From a virus, in the IMG/VR virus record IMGVR_UViG_3300025151_000006, positions 1-41,723 of that record: a stretch of DNA of 41,723 nucleotides, one strand, 5' to 3'. The notes under the pieces are model-generated. The model was not told the DNA's origin. It searched no databases and was given only the letters and a program-made list of their open reading frames with translations. This document shows positions 1 through 8,434 of this stretch, piece by piece (position 1 is the first letter of the stretch; every line of letters begins with the position of its first letter). A program made the position numbers and the translations under genes.

Positions 1-412
1 TGCTTGGAATAACACATCACCGACTGCTACACAATTTACTGTTGGAGCTTATAATGGTGTTAATGGTTCAAGTGGATACCACTACATAGCCTACCTTTTC
101 GCTACTGTAGCAGGTGTATCCAAGGTGGGGTCGTGGACGATGGCTTCAGGTAATAATGACATTGATTGCGGATTTACTAATGGCGCTAGGTTTGTATTAA
201 TTAAAGATGCATCGGCAAGTGGAAATTGGATAGTTTGGGATAGTGTAAGGGGTATAGTGGCAGGGAATGATCCTTATTTAGAGCTAAACTCTACCAATGC
301 GGAATACACTACTTATGATTATATAGACCCACTTTCATCTGGATTTACAATTACATCTACCTACGCAAACTTTTATGCAGGCAACACATACATCTTTTAT
401 GCCATTGCTTGA
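1..412 (+). CDS. Tail fibre protein, DUF7483-type, 3' part (continues from 40114-41723)
   Basis: This is the C-terminal end of the long fibre gene that begins at 40114. Positions 1-99 are identical to 41625-41723 and the reading frame joins exactly (codons start at base 2). The joined protein is about 640 residues and stops at 410-412. This part carries the end of the second FDVV-type repeat (HYIAYLF motif) and a last repeat with a GFTNGARFVLIKD segment, a fold seen in marine phage fibres annotated DUF7483. It is likely a receptor-binding or adhesion part of the tail. An internal ATG at 125 is not a credible start, because the frame is open upstream and the homologous repeat continues through it. 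Confidence 0.8.
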   Translation, partial: AWNNTSPTATQFTVGAYNGVNGSSGYHYIAYLFATVAGVSKVGSWTMASGNNDIDCGFTNGARFVLIKDASASGNWIVWDSVRGIVAGNDPYLELNSTNAEYTTYDYIDPLSSGFTITSTYANFYAGNTYIFYAIA

Positions 413-446
413 GTATTAATCAACTGACAAAAAGGAGTATCAACTG

Positions 447-959
447 ATGTCAGAATATCGTGAAAGAACAACAGGCGAAGTTAAAAGCCAAGGCGAGTGG
501 AGAGCAGCCTTTGCTCATATGTCATTGCCTCGTGTCTGGAAAGCAGCAACGCTAGACGCAATGAACCTAGACCCAGTACTGGCAAGTCCTGCCGCTGCAG
601 TTGGTGCGTACCAGATAAGTGTACGTGATGGTGTCGAGCAAGACGCAAACGGCAACTGGGTTGAGAAGTATGTAGCCAAAGATATGTTTTCTGATACTAC
701 TGACGAAGATGGCAAGAAGACCACCAAAGCTCAACACGAAGCTGCTTATCAAGCAGGGCTAGACGCTACTACAGCCGAAGGTCACAGAGTTACACGTAAC
801 AAGCTATTAGCTGACACTGATTGGACACAGATGAATGACAGTCCGTTAAGCAATGAAGATAAAACTTCTTGGGCTACTTACAGACAAGAACTAAGAGACT
901 TATCTGATCTAGACGCATGGCCTAACCTAGCAGATGATGATTGGCCTGTAGAACCGTAA
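447..959 (+). CDS. Tail fibre assembly chaperone-like protein
   Basis: 170 residues, starting 34 bases after the fibre stop with a good AAAGGAG ribosome site. The C-terminal third (about 118-170) has the pattern RNKLLADTDWTQM...PLS...WATYRQELRDL...WP, typical of the phage tail assembly chaperone family (Phage_tail_APC), which accompanies fibre genes and helps fibres fold or attach. The N-terminal part, with VGAYQISVRDGVEQDANGNW, is less recognisable. Its position directly behind the fibre fits a fibre-specific chaperone. The family call rests on the C-terminal motif only. Confidence 0.7.
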   Translation: MSEYRERTTGEVKSQGEWRAAFAHMSLPRVWKAATLDAMNLDPVLASPAAAVGAYQISVRDGVEQDANGNWVEKYVAKDMFSDTTDEDGKKTTKAQHEAAYQAGLDATTAEGHRVTRNKLLADTDWTQMNDSPLSNEDKTSWATYRQELRDLSDLDAWPNLADDDWPVEP

Positions 960-969
960 AGGAACTAAC

Positions 970-2514
970 ATGGCTAAACAAGCACTAGACCAGATCAGAC
1001 AAGCCGCTGAGAATGATCTAGAGTTCTTCATACAGCTAGTAGCTCCTCAACAATTACTAGGTGACTGTCACAAAGAAGTTATAGAGTGGTGGACAAGAGA
1101 GGACGCTAGGAACTATCAGTTACTTTTGTTTCCACGAGATCACGGTAAGTCAAGACTCATAGCTTACAGGGTAGCGTGGGAACTAACCAAAGACCCAACC
1201 TTACGTGTGTTGTACATATCAGCTACAGCTAACCTCGCAGAGAAACAACTTAGTTTCATAAAAGGTATCTTGACATCTGAGATATACAGAAGGTACTGGC
1301 CTCAACACGTAAACCAAGAAGAAGGTAAACGAGCAAGGTGGACTAACTCAGAGATTAGTTTAGATCACCCACTACGTAAAGAAGAGAATGTTCGTGATCC
1401 AAGTATATTCACAGGTGGACTCACTACATCACTGACAGGTCTACACTGTGACATAGCTGTACTAGATGATGTCGTAGTTGCTGAGAATGCTTTGACATCT
1501 GAGGGTAGAACAAAGGTGGCAAGTCAGTACTCACTACTATCATCTATCGAAGGTGCTGACGCTAGAGAGTGGGTTGTAGGTACAAGGTATCACAGTAAAG
1601 ACTTATACAACGACTTGATGGAAATGAAAGAAGTTCTCTACGATGATGAAGGAGAACAAACAGGTGAAGATAACATATACGAAATCTTAGAGAAACCTGT
1701 AGAAGATCAAGGTGACGGTACTGGACAGTTCTTGTGGCCTAAACAACAACGTAAAGACGGTAAGTGGTTTGGGTTCGACATTGCTACGTTAGCTAAGAAA
1801 CGTGGTAAGTACTTAGACAAAGGACAGTTCAAAGCACAGTACTACAATGATCCAAGTGATCCTGACAATGTACCAGTATCAAGAGACAAGATACAATACT
1901 TCGACAGGAAACATCTACACTTAGATAACGGTCACTGGCACTACAAAGATAGTAAACTAAATCTATTCGGAGCTATTGACTTCGCATTTAGTTTAAGATC
2001 AAAGGCTGACTACACTGCACTTGTTCTTATAGGTGTTGACTCAGAGAATAACGTATACGTCTTAGACATTGACAGGTTCAGGACTGATCGTATATCTGAA
2101 TACTTCGATCATATCTTTGAGTTACATAACAAGTGGTCTTTCAGAAAGCTAAGAGCAGAAGTTACTGTAGCTCAGATGGCAATCGTTAAACAACTAAAAG
2201 AATTAATTAAACAACACGGTCTAGCACTAAGCATTGATGAGTTCAGACCTAACAAACAACAAGGTAATAAACAAGAGCGTATTGCTTCGGTTCTAGAACC
2301 TAGATACGATAATCTTCAAATGTGGCATTATCGTGGTGGTAACACTCAGTACTTGGAAGACGAACTGTCTACACGTAACCCCCCACATGATGACGTAATT
2401 GACGCTCTAGCATCTGCAGTTGATATGGCTGTACGTCCAACACGTAACCTTAACAGGAAACGAGAGAATAACATTGTCTGGGCGAATAGCCGTTTCAGAG
2501 CAGGGAGTAGGTAA
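970..2514 (+). CDS. Terminase large subunit (DNA packaging ATPase/nuclease)
   Basis: 514 residues, normal for a phage large terminase. A Walker A variant PRDHGKS lies at residues 55-61, a Walker B-like CDIAVLDDV segment follows in the first half, and the second half has acidic nuclease motifs (AIDFAFS...ADYTAL and, near the end, DDVIDALASAVD). It would bind the portal, pump DNA into the prohead and cut concatemers. It overlaps the portal start by one base (TAATG). The small subunit is not adjacent: the best candidate is at 37052, separated by the fibre module. Packaging mode (short terminal repeats, cos or headful) cannot be read from the sequence. Confidence 0.93.
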   Translation: MAKQALDQIRQAAENDLEFFIQLVAPQQLLGDCHKEVIEWWTREDARNYQLLLFPRDHGKSRLIAYRVAWELTKDPTLRVLYISATANLAEKQLSFIKGILTSEIYRRYWPQHVNQEEGKRARWTNSEISLDHPLRKEENVRDPSIFTGGLTTSLTGLHCDIAVLDDVVVAENALTSEGRTKVASQYSLLSSIEGADAREWVVGTRYHSKDLYNDLMEMKEVLYDDEGEQTGEDNIYEILEKPVEDQGDGTGQFLWPKQQRKDGKWFGFDIATLAKKRGKYLDKGQFKAQYYNDPSDPDNVPVSRDKIQYFDRKHLHLDNGHWHYKDSKLNLFGAIDFAFSLRSKADYTALVLIGVDSENNVYVLDIDRFRTDRISEYFDHIFELHNKWSFRKLRAEVTVAQMAIVKQLKELIKQHGLALSIDEFRPNKQQGNKQERIASVLEPRYDNLQMWHYRGGNTQYLEDELSTRNPPHDDVIDALASAVDMAVRPTRNLNRKRENNIVWANSRFRAGSR

Positions 2515-4253
2515 TGAAAACTATTGATATTGAAAATCTTATCGATCCAGATAACCTTGCCGTAGAGATCGCAGACAAGTGGAGACTATGGCATCAGTTA
2601 CGTCACCATTGGGTTGAGGGTACTAAAGAGTTACGTAACTACCTTTATGCTACCGATACAACCACAACAGCTAACGCAATCCTTCCTTGGTCTAATACAA
2701 CGACTACACCAAAGATAACACAGATTGCAGATAACCTTCACGCTAACTACTTTGCTACTTTGTTTCCTCAACAGAACTGGATGCGTTGGGAAGCTGACTC
2801 ACGAGATGCTGCAGTAAAAGCTAAACGTGACATCATTCAGTCTTACATGGAAAACAAGGTAAGACAGTCTGACCTAATGAACACAGTATCTAATCTTATA
2901 CAGGATTGGATTCTTTACGGTAACTGTTTCGCTATGGTTGAGTGGGAAGACGGTTATACTACAAAAGAAGATGGCGAGTTTATACCGAAGTATGTAGGAC
3001 CAAGAGTTGTACGTATCTCACCATACGATATTTGTTTTAATCCTACGGCTGCATCCTTTGATGATTCACCAAAGATAATCAAAAGCATTAAGTCTTTAGG
3101 TGAGATCAAGCGTATGGTAGATGCTGATCCTCGTAACAAGTACCTTAACGGTGTATTCGAGAAGATGATGTCTGCTCGTAAGAATGTGAGAGGAACAGAT
3201 GGTCACTTCGAGAAAGCTGAAGGTTTTATTGCTGATGGTTTCACAAGCATAGAGCAGTACTACGAATCAGACTACGTAGAGATTATGACATTCTACGGTG
3301 ACATCTACGATCAAGAGTCTGGTGAATTAATGTCAGACCGTGTGATTACTATCGTAGATCGTGCTCACGTACTAGACAATCAAGAGAATCCATCATGGAT
3401 GGGTAAGGCTCCTATCTTCCATAGTGGGTGGCGTAACCGTCCAGACAACCTATACGCAATGGGTCCACTAGATAATCTTGTAGGAATGCAGTACAGGATT
3501 GATCACCTAGAGAACCTCAAGGCAGATGTCTTTGATCAGATCGCATACCCAATACTTAAAGTAAAAGGTGATGTAGAGGACTTCGACTTCGAGCCTGGAG
3601 CTAGAATCTACATGGGTGAAGAAGGTGATGTAGGGTACATGGCTCCTGATGCTACTGCACTAAATGCTGACCTTCAGATACAAATCTTAGAGAATAAGAT
3701 GGAAGAGATGGCAGGTGCTCCTAGACAAGCTATGGGTATTCGTACTCCAGGAGAGAAGACTGCCTTCGAAGTACAGACACTACAGAACTCAGCGTCACGT
3801 ATCTTTGAACACAAGGCTGCACACTTCGAGCGTACATTCATAGAACCTATGTTGAATGCAATGCTTGAGGTAGCTAGACGTTACATGAATCGTGCTGACA
3901 TAGTAAGAGTATCTGATGAAGACTCAGGTGTTCTACAGTTCTTAGAAATTACTAGAGAAGATATTACAGCAAGTGGTAAGATAGTTCCTGTAGGAGCAAG
4001 ACACTTTGCTGAACGTGCTCGTAGAGTACAGAACCTGATTCAGTTGTCTGCAGTAAAAGCACAAGACCCGACTGTAGCACCACACCTATCAGGTAAAGAA
4101 CTAGCTCGTATCATTGCATACGAATTAGGTGAGCCAACACTATACGGTGAGAACATAACCGTAACTGAGCAACTAGAAACTCAGAAGATGGCTCAAGAAG
4201 CAGAAATGCTTAACGAAGAAGAACTAATGGCTGCACAAGAAATGGGGATTTGA
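2514..4253 (+). CDS. Portal protein (T7-like head-tail connector)
   Basis: 579 residues, similar in length to T7 gp8-type connectors. Recognisable segments are the N-terminal WRLWHQLRHHW...LRNYLYATDT region and the central block PRQAMGIRTPGEKTAFEVQ, typical of the Head-tail_con family. It forms the dodecameric ring at the capsid vertex, through which DNA enters and to which the tail attaches. It starts on the last base of the terminase stop. The tail is acidic and Met/Glu-rich. Order terminase-portal-scaffold-capsid supports the call. Confidence 0.92.
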   Translation: MKTIDIENLIDPDNLAVEIADKWRLWHQLRHHWVEGTKELRNYLYATDTTTTANAILPWSNTTTTPKITQIADNLHANYFATLFPQQNWMRWEADSRDAAVKAKRDIIQSYMENKVRQSDLMNTVSNLIQDWILYGNCFAMVEWEDGYTTKEDGEFIPKYVGPRVVRISPYDICFNPTAASFDDSPKIIKSIKSLGEIKRMVDADPRNKYLNGVFEKMMSARKNVRGTDGHFEKAEGFIADGFTSIEQYYESDYVEIMTFYGDIYDQESGELMSDRVITIVDRAHVLDNQENPSWMGKAPIFHSGWRNRPDNLYAMGPLDNLVGMQYRIDHLENLKADVFDQIAYPILKVKGDVEDFDFEPGARIYMGEEGDVGYMAPDATALNADLQIQILENKMEEMAGAPRQAMGIRTPGEKTAFEVQTLQNSASRIFEHKAAHFERTFIEPMLNAMLEVARRYMNRADIVRVSDEDSGVLQFLEITREDITASGKIVPVGARHFAERARRVQNLIQLSAVKAQDPTVAPHLSGKELARIIAYELGEPTLYGENITVTEQLETQKMAQEAEMLNEEELMAAQEMGI

Positions 4254-4254
4254 T

Positions 4255-4350
4255 ATGCCAGGAAAAGGTCAACCGTATAAGAAAAAGGCTCCTAAAGCAC
4301 CTATGCCTAAGAAGAAGCCTATGCCAAAGAAAAAGAAGGTAATGAAATAA
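4255..4350 (+). CDS. Lys/Pro-rich 31-residue basic peptide
   Basis: A 31-codon frame beginning one base after the portal stop and ending directly against the next ATG (4351). The product is almost entirely Lys, Pro, Met and Ala, with repeats of the type MPKKKPMPKKKK and about 45% lysine. No domain is recognisable. The exact fit between two genes, with no spare bases, argues that it is translated by coupling. A short polycation next to portal and scaffold could bind DNA or acidic scaffold during head assembly, but that is speculation. Confidence 0.6.
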   Translation: MPGKGQPYKKKAPKAPMPKKKPMPKKKKVMK

Positions 4351-4599
4351 ATGCACTCAGCTTGGACCAAAGGTCTAAAGGGTGAGGATAAGAACAAACG
4401 CATCGAAGAGATTATGTACTACAAGAATGCCTTCGATGATTTACAAGATGTCATTGAGCAGACACTATTCAAGAAAGATTCTGTTCGTGATTATGGCCCT
4501 GGATGGGCTGAAAAACAGATTGCCGTCAATGAGTACAATGCTGCTCTTGAGGACATTCTGAAACTAATAGACCTCAACCGTAAGGATCGATTACAATAA
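4351..4599 (+). CDS. Small conserved-position protein between portal and scaffold
   Basis: 82 residues, charged and probably helical, with no signal peptide or membrane segment. It starts immediately after the stop of the Lys/Pro peptide and its stop overlaps the scaffold start by one base (TAATG). No family is recognised. Many marine T7-like phages have a small gene at this point of the head module, so a role in head assembly is likely only by position. Confidence 0.75.
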   Translation: MHSAWTKGLKGEDKNKRIEEIMYYKNAFDDLQDVIEQTLFKKDSVRDYGPGWAEKQIAVNEYNAALEDILKLIDLNRKDRLQ

Positions 4600-5390
4600 T
4601 GTCAATATTTGATGAAGCAAAGTCTGCAGATGCCCAACCACAGGAAGCTCAGACTACACCAGAGCAGACGCAACAAGAGGAACAACCAAAGGATTCTTAT
4701 TTGCAAAAGCTCGTAGAGACAAGGGGTGATAACTGGAAAGACCCTGAAGTTCTTGCTAAAGGTAAACTTGAGGCTGATGAGCATATCAAGAACCTTGAGA
4801 CTCAACTCACACAAATGCGAGAAGACCTCAGTAAGCAAGACTACGCAGCCCAGTTGTTGCAACAACTAGAGGGAAAGGCTTCGGCTCCCACCAACGAAAA
4901 ACCTCTAGAGTCCAATAACAATAATAATGGTGGCACTAATACTGAAGGTAACACCAACCTTGCAGTGAGTGAGGATGATCTAAAAAGCCTTGTTGAAAAA
5001 ACTCTAACAGAACGTGAGACTCAAGCTACTGTTCAACAGAATATTTCTACTGTCGACGCTAAGTTGCAAGAGACATATGGTACTGAGGCACGTAACGTAC
5101 TAGTCACTAAGTCGCAAGAACTTGGTATTAGTGTGGAACGTATGCAAGATTTAGCAGCCGAATCACCATCAGCGTTCTTTGCTTTGATTGGCGAAAAACA
5201 ACAGACATTCAAACCCATTACTCAGGGGTCTGTTCGCACAGAGGCTGTTGGAGTTAAAGCTAACGCAGAACGTGATTTTAATTATTATCAAACTATGCGT
5301 AGAGAAAACCGTAGCTTATACTACACACCAAAGATACAACAACAGATGATGGAAGATCGTCAACGTCTAGGTGATAAGTTCGGTGTTTAA
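4599..5390 (+). CDS. Capsid assembly scaffold protein
   Basis: 263 residues. The N terminus is very Gln/Glu/Pro-rich, residues about 60-90 look like a coiled coil, an Asn-rich linker follows (a run of six Asn near 105-110), and the C terminus is basic. This acidic, low-complexity, helical make-up just upstream of the capsid gene is typical of T7 gp9-like scaffolds, which guide capsid assembly and leave before DNA entry. Sequence identity is low in this family, so composition and position carry the call. Confidence 0.82.
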   Translation: MSIFDEAKSADAQPQEAQTTPEQTQQEEQPKDSYLQKLVETRGDNWKDPEVLAKGKLEADEHIKNLETQLTQMREDLSKQDYAAQLLQQLEGKASAPTNEKPLESNNNNNGGTNTEGNTNLAVSEDDLKSLVEKTLTERETQATVQQNISTVDAKLQETYGTEARNVLVTKSQELGISVERMQDLAAESPSAFFALIGEKQQTFKPITQGSVRTEAVGVKANAERDFNYYQTMRRENRSLYYTPKIQQQMMEDRQRLGDKFGV

Positions 5391-5420
5391 TCAACATAAC
5401 TTTAATAAAGGAGATGCAGT

Positions 5421-6383
5421 ATGTCTATGACAACTGGTAACGTGTCTCTCTTAACTCGCTCAGAGGTATGGTCTGGTGAGCTAAAAGAGATTCTGCGTGA
5501 CGAGATGATGGCACAGCGTTATGTCCGTATGCTAGAAGGTTTTCCTGATGGCGATACGTTCAAGATACCATCAATCGGTCAAGCGCAAGTGGACAACTAC
5601 GCTGAAGATACAGCGGTTCAGTATCGTCCATTAGATACAGGTCAATTCACATTCAGTGTTGACAAGTATCTATCATCAGCTACTTATATCACTAAGAAAG
5701 CTAAACAAGACATGTTCTACATGAACGAAATGGTTTCTCGTTTTGTTCCAGAACAAGAACGTGCTATCATGGCACACTTCGAAACAACGACTATGGCTGC
5801 TCCCGAAGCAGGTGTATCAGCAAACTCCAACGAGACAATCGATGGTGTAGAGCACAGATACGCTGCAGGAGGAACTGGTGCGGTTATCACACTTGAGGAC
5901 TTCGCTCGTGCTCGACACGCTCTGAAGAAATCAAATGTACCTGATCGTAACCTAGTTGCTATCGTTGATCCATCAGTAGAGTACACATTGAATACTCTAA
6001 CAAACCTAACAAACGTGTCAAACAACCCACGTTTCGAAGGTATTGTACGTGATGGTATTGCGACAGGTATGCAATTCGTTGCAAACGTGTATGGTTTTGA
6101 CGTGTACTGCTCGAACTATCTAGCTGACGTTACTGACAGTGCGTTGCCTACATCAGCCGATGCTAATGTGGACTTCTCATCTGTTAATGGTAAGGCTAAC
6201 TTGTTCTTCTCTGCAGACCCAAGTGCTTCCCCATTAGTGGGTGCATGGCGGCAAATGCCAGAAGTGGACTACGATTACAACAAAGACTTCCAACGTGATG
6301 AGTTTGTAACTACTGCTCGTTACGGTGTCAAGTTGTACCGTCCAGAGAACATGGTTCGCGTTGTATCTAAAACTAACGTCTAA
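5421..6383 (+). CDS. Major capsid protein
   Basis: 320 residues, close to T7 gp10A. It has a strong AAAGGAG ribosome site eight bases before the ATG, the best in the head module, as expected for the most abundant virion protein. The N terminus (LLTRSEVWSGELKEILRDE) and the sequences VDKYLSSATYITKK and ARHALKKSNVPDRNLVAIVDP are typical of T7-like capsid proteins with the HK97 fold. It lies between scaffold and decoration genes. Confidence 0.9.
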   Translation: MSMTTGNVSLLTRSEVWSGELKEILRDEMMAQRYVRMLEGFPDGDTFKIPSIGQAQVDNYAEDTAVQYRPLDTGQFTFSVDKYLSSATYITKKAKQDMFYMNEMVSRFVPEQERAIMAHFETTTMAAPEAGVSANSNETIDGVEHRYAAGGTGAVITLEDFARARHALKKSNVPDRNLVAIVDPSVEYTLNTLTNLTNVSNNPRFEGIVRDGIATGMQFVANVYGFDVYCSNYLADVTDSALPTSADANVDFSSVNGKANLFFSADPSASPLVGAWRQMPEVDYDYNKDFQRDEFVTTARYGVKLYRPENMVRVVSKTNV

Positions 6384-6404
6384 TTAAGATAAGGAGAAAG
6401 ATAC

Positions 6405-6884
6405 ATGTCTTACAATAACTCAGATGGCCTACGTGTCATCACAGGTCTTGACCAAGGTGCTGCAATTGATGCAGGTACAACAGCCAAGTCCGAAGTAAAA
6501 ACCCTTGTAATTGATATTGCAGATGCTACAGAACTAGGTTCTTCAGCGGCAACACCTGCAGCGAATGATCCATTCATTCCTGCTAACTCTTACATCACAG
6601 GTGCTCACCTAATGGTGACTACTGCTTTTACTTCAGGCGGTTCTGCAACCTTGGGAATCGGTGCGTATAACTCTGCAGGTTCTGCTATTGATGCTGATGG
6701 TATCGATGCAACCATTGCACTTTCAGCCATTAACGCTACAACTAAGGCAGTCGCTTGTGACGGTGCTTTAGTAGGTGGTGCAGTAATGACTGGTGCTGCA
6801 GACGCATACATCAAAGCTAACTACGGAACGGCTGCATTTACTGCAGGTGCTGCTAAGTTAGTTATTACTTACATCGAAACTTAA
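6405..6884 (+). CDS. Probable capsid decoration / head fibre protein
   Basis: 159 residues, rich in Ala, Gly, Thr and Ser with very few charges, consistent with an all-beta surface protein. It starts 21 bases after the capsid stop with a good AAGGAG site and ends just before a strong terminator, so it belongs to the capsid transcript and is probably made in large amounts. No family motif recognised; the role is inferred from position and composition. Confidence 0.72.
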   Translation: MSYNNSDGLRVITGLDQGAAIDAGTTAKSEVKTLVIDIADATELGSSAATPAANDPFIPANSYITGAHLMVTTAFTSGGSATLGIGAYNSAGSAIDADGIDATIALSAINATTKAVACDGALVGGAVMTGAADAYIKANYGTAAFTAGAAKLVITYIET

Positions 6885-6892
6885 TACTAACA

Positions 6893-6919
6893 GGTAGCTC
6901 CTTCGGGGGCTACCTTCTT
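6893..6919 (+). terminator. Rho-independent terminator with UUCG tetraloop behind the capsid genes
   Basis: A 9-base-pair stem (6893-6901 with 6906-6914, one T-G pair) closed by a TTCG loop, followed by TTCTTTT. UUCG loops are exceptionally stable in RNA. It sits between the first decoration gene and the next one, so it could end capsid transcripts and lower expression of tail genes downstream. Confidence 0.82.
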
Positions 6920-6943
6920 TTATGCTCTTGAGGAATTTATAAT

Positions 6944-7402
6944 ATGGCAAACGTAAACCATTCAGCACTTTCAGACCCTTATCTTCACGAGCCAAAGGGT
7001 GCGTCTACTGCTAGTTCAGGAGATGTTTATTTAGCAAATGGATCAGGATCAGGAACATGGACTTCAAGACAGTCAATGCTTACTGTTCACTTTGCTGATA
7101 TATCTGGTGCAAGTAATATATACGTACCTATGCCGTATGCAGGTACTGTAACAAAGATACAAAGTGTTTTAAGTGGAGCAATATCAGGTTCAGATACAAC
7201 ATTTACAGTAACCAATTCTGCAGGTGCTTCGATGGGTGTGTTAACTGTAACTCAATCAGGTTCGGCTGCAGGAGACGTAGACACATTAGCTCCATCGTCT
7301 AACAATACAGTAACTGCAGGTAGTTTTATAAAAATAGCCTGTAACGGTGGCGCAACTTCACACAAAGATTGTGTAATAGTTGTTTGTGTGGATGGATCAT
7401 AA
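6944..7402 (+). CDS. Probable virion decoration protein (second head-fibre-like gene)
   Basis: 152 residues, Ser/Gly/Thr/Ala-rich and predicted beta-rich. The N terminus (ANVNHSALSDPYLHEPKG) matches a pattern I associate with small structural proteins next to capsid genes in marine phages. Its stop overlaps the tail tubular A start (TAATG), so the two are translationally coupled. It is the first gene after the UUCG terminator. Confidence 0.68.
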   Translation: MANVNHSALSDPYLHEPKGASTASSGDVYLANGSGSGTWTSRQSMLTVHFADISGASNIYVPMPYAGTVTKIQSVLSGAISGSDTTFTVTNSAGASMGVLTVTQSGSAAGDVDTLAPSSNNTVTAGSFIKIACNGGATSHKDCVIVVCVDGS

Positions 7403-8133
7403 TGAAAAGAACACTCCTACAAATAGTACAGAACATCTTATCGGACATGGATTCCGAAGATGTAAACAGCATCAGTGATTCTATAGAAGCAGAACAAATT
7501 GCATCTGTAGTACGTGATGTTTATCTTAACATGGTATCTACAAGGATGATACCAGAACACCAAGAATTAATGAGGCTTGTAAGTTTATCAGATTCTACAA
7601 AGCCTACACACTTTCAAGTACCTGATGGTGTGAAAAGAATAGATTTAATTAGATATAATGTCAAAGCAACTTCAGGTAATGAGTTCAGAGAAATAGAATA
7701 CATTGAACCTCTAACATTCCTAACGTTAAACAATGAAGGTGATGATGTAATAGTTGTTAATGACGTAAACGGAAGCACACCTATACTAATCCGTAACGAC
7801 AAGATGCCTAACTTCTACACATCATTTGATGATCTTCATATCGTAATGGATTCATATGACAGTGTAGTTGATCAGATACTAGCAGAATCTAAGACACAAG
7901 CACTAGGACACAAGGTTCCTACATTTACAATAAGTGATAACTTTACACCTGACATAGATGCAGTATTGTTTCCGTATCTGATTGCTGAAGCTAAGTCTAC
8001 ATGCTTCTCGTTGTTTAAGAGTGGTGTAGATCAGAAGATAGAACAAGCTGCACGTAGGCAGAAGTCTTATATGCAGAGTGATATGTATAGAGTAAAGAAA
8101 GAAAACAAAAGGCCGTACTATGGTAGACGTTAA
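7402..8133 (+). CDS. Tail tubular protein A (gp11-like adaptor)
   Basis: 243 residues from the ATG at 7402. An in-frame ATG at 7369 lies inside the preceding gene and lacks a ribosome site, while 7402 overlaps the previous stop. T7 gp11 is 196 residues. Features include the N-terminal LLQIVQNILSDMDSEDVNSI helix and the C-terminal helical KSTCFSLFKSGVDQKIEQAARRQKSYM segment, typical of the gatekeeper/adaptor family. It would form the ring below the portal on which the nozzle assembles. Confidence 0.8.
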   Translation: MKRTLLQIVQNILSDMDSEDVNSISDSIEAEQIASVVRDVYLNMVSTRMIPEHQELMRLVSLSDSTKPTHFQVPDGVKRIDLIRYNVKATSGNEFREIEYIEPLTFLTLNNEGDDVIVVNDVNGSTPILIRNDKMPNFYTSFDDLHIVMDSYDSVVDQILAESKTQALGHKVPTFTISDNFTPDIDAVLFPYLIAEAKSTCFSLFKSGVDQKIEQAARRQKSYMQSDMYRVKKENKRPYYGRR

Positions 8134-8434
8134 CTTCGAGATTGATTACGACAGTAAAACACTGAAGGCTACATGTCCAGAAAAACTAGTTACTCCTATC
8201 CATGTAAGAAAATCACCAGATGGCTTTATATTCTTCGAGGTCCATGTAGAAAAAGGCAAGGTTCCAGGAGATTTAAGTGGAAAGTATACATCACTAGATA
8301 GTGCAAAGAAAGCAATACAAGTATATCTAAACGGAATTACTCCTTCTAAAACAGTTCGAAGAGAAGCGTTTGGTAAGGACTACGAGGAGCGTAAGAAACG
8401 AAATGCCACAGAGTCTAACACAAAGGGTAGTTAA
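8120..8434 (+). CDS. Small protein between tail tubular A and B
   Basis: 104 residues. It overlaps the end of tail tubular A by 14 bases and the start of tail tubular B (8403) by 32, all in different frames. The body is compact alpha/beta (FEIDYDSKTLKATCPE...FFEVHVEKGKVPG) and the tail is basic. Not recognised as a family. The double overlap suggests a conserved small virion or assembly factor. Confidence 0.7.
   Translation: MVDVNFEIDYDSKTLKATCPEKLVTPIHVRKSPDGFIFFEVHVEKGKVPGDLSGKYTSLDSAKKAIQVYLNGITPSKTVRREAFGKDYEERKKRNATESNTKGS

Noticed and set aside
5717-6025. Frame of 102 codons on the minus strand opposite the capsid gene
   Set aside because: Antisense shadow of a well supported gene; no ribosome site or promoter.
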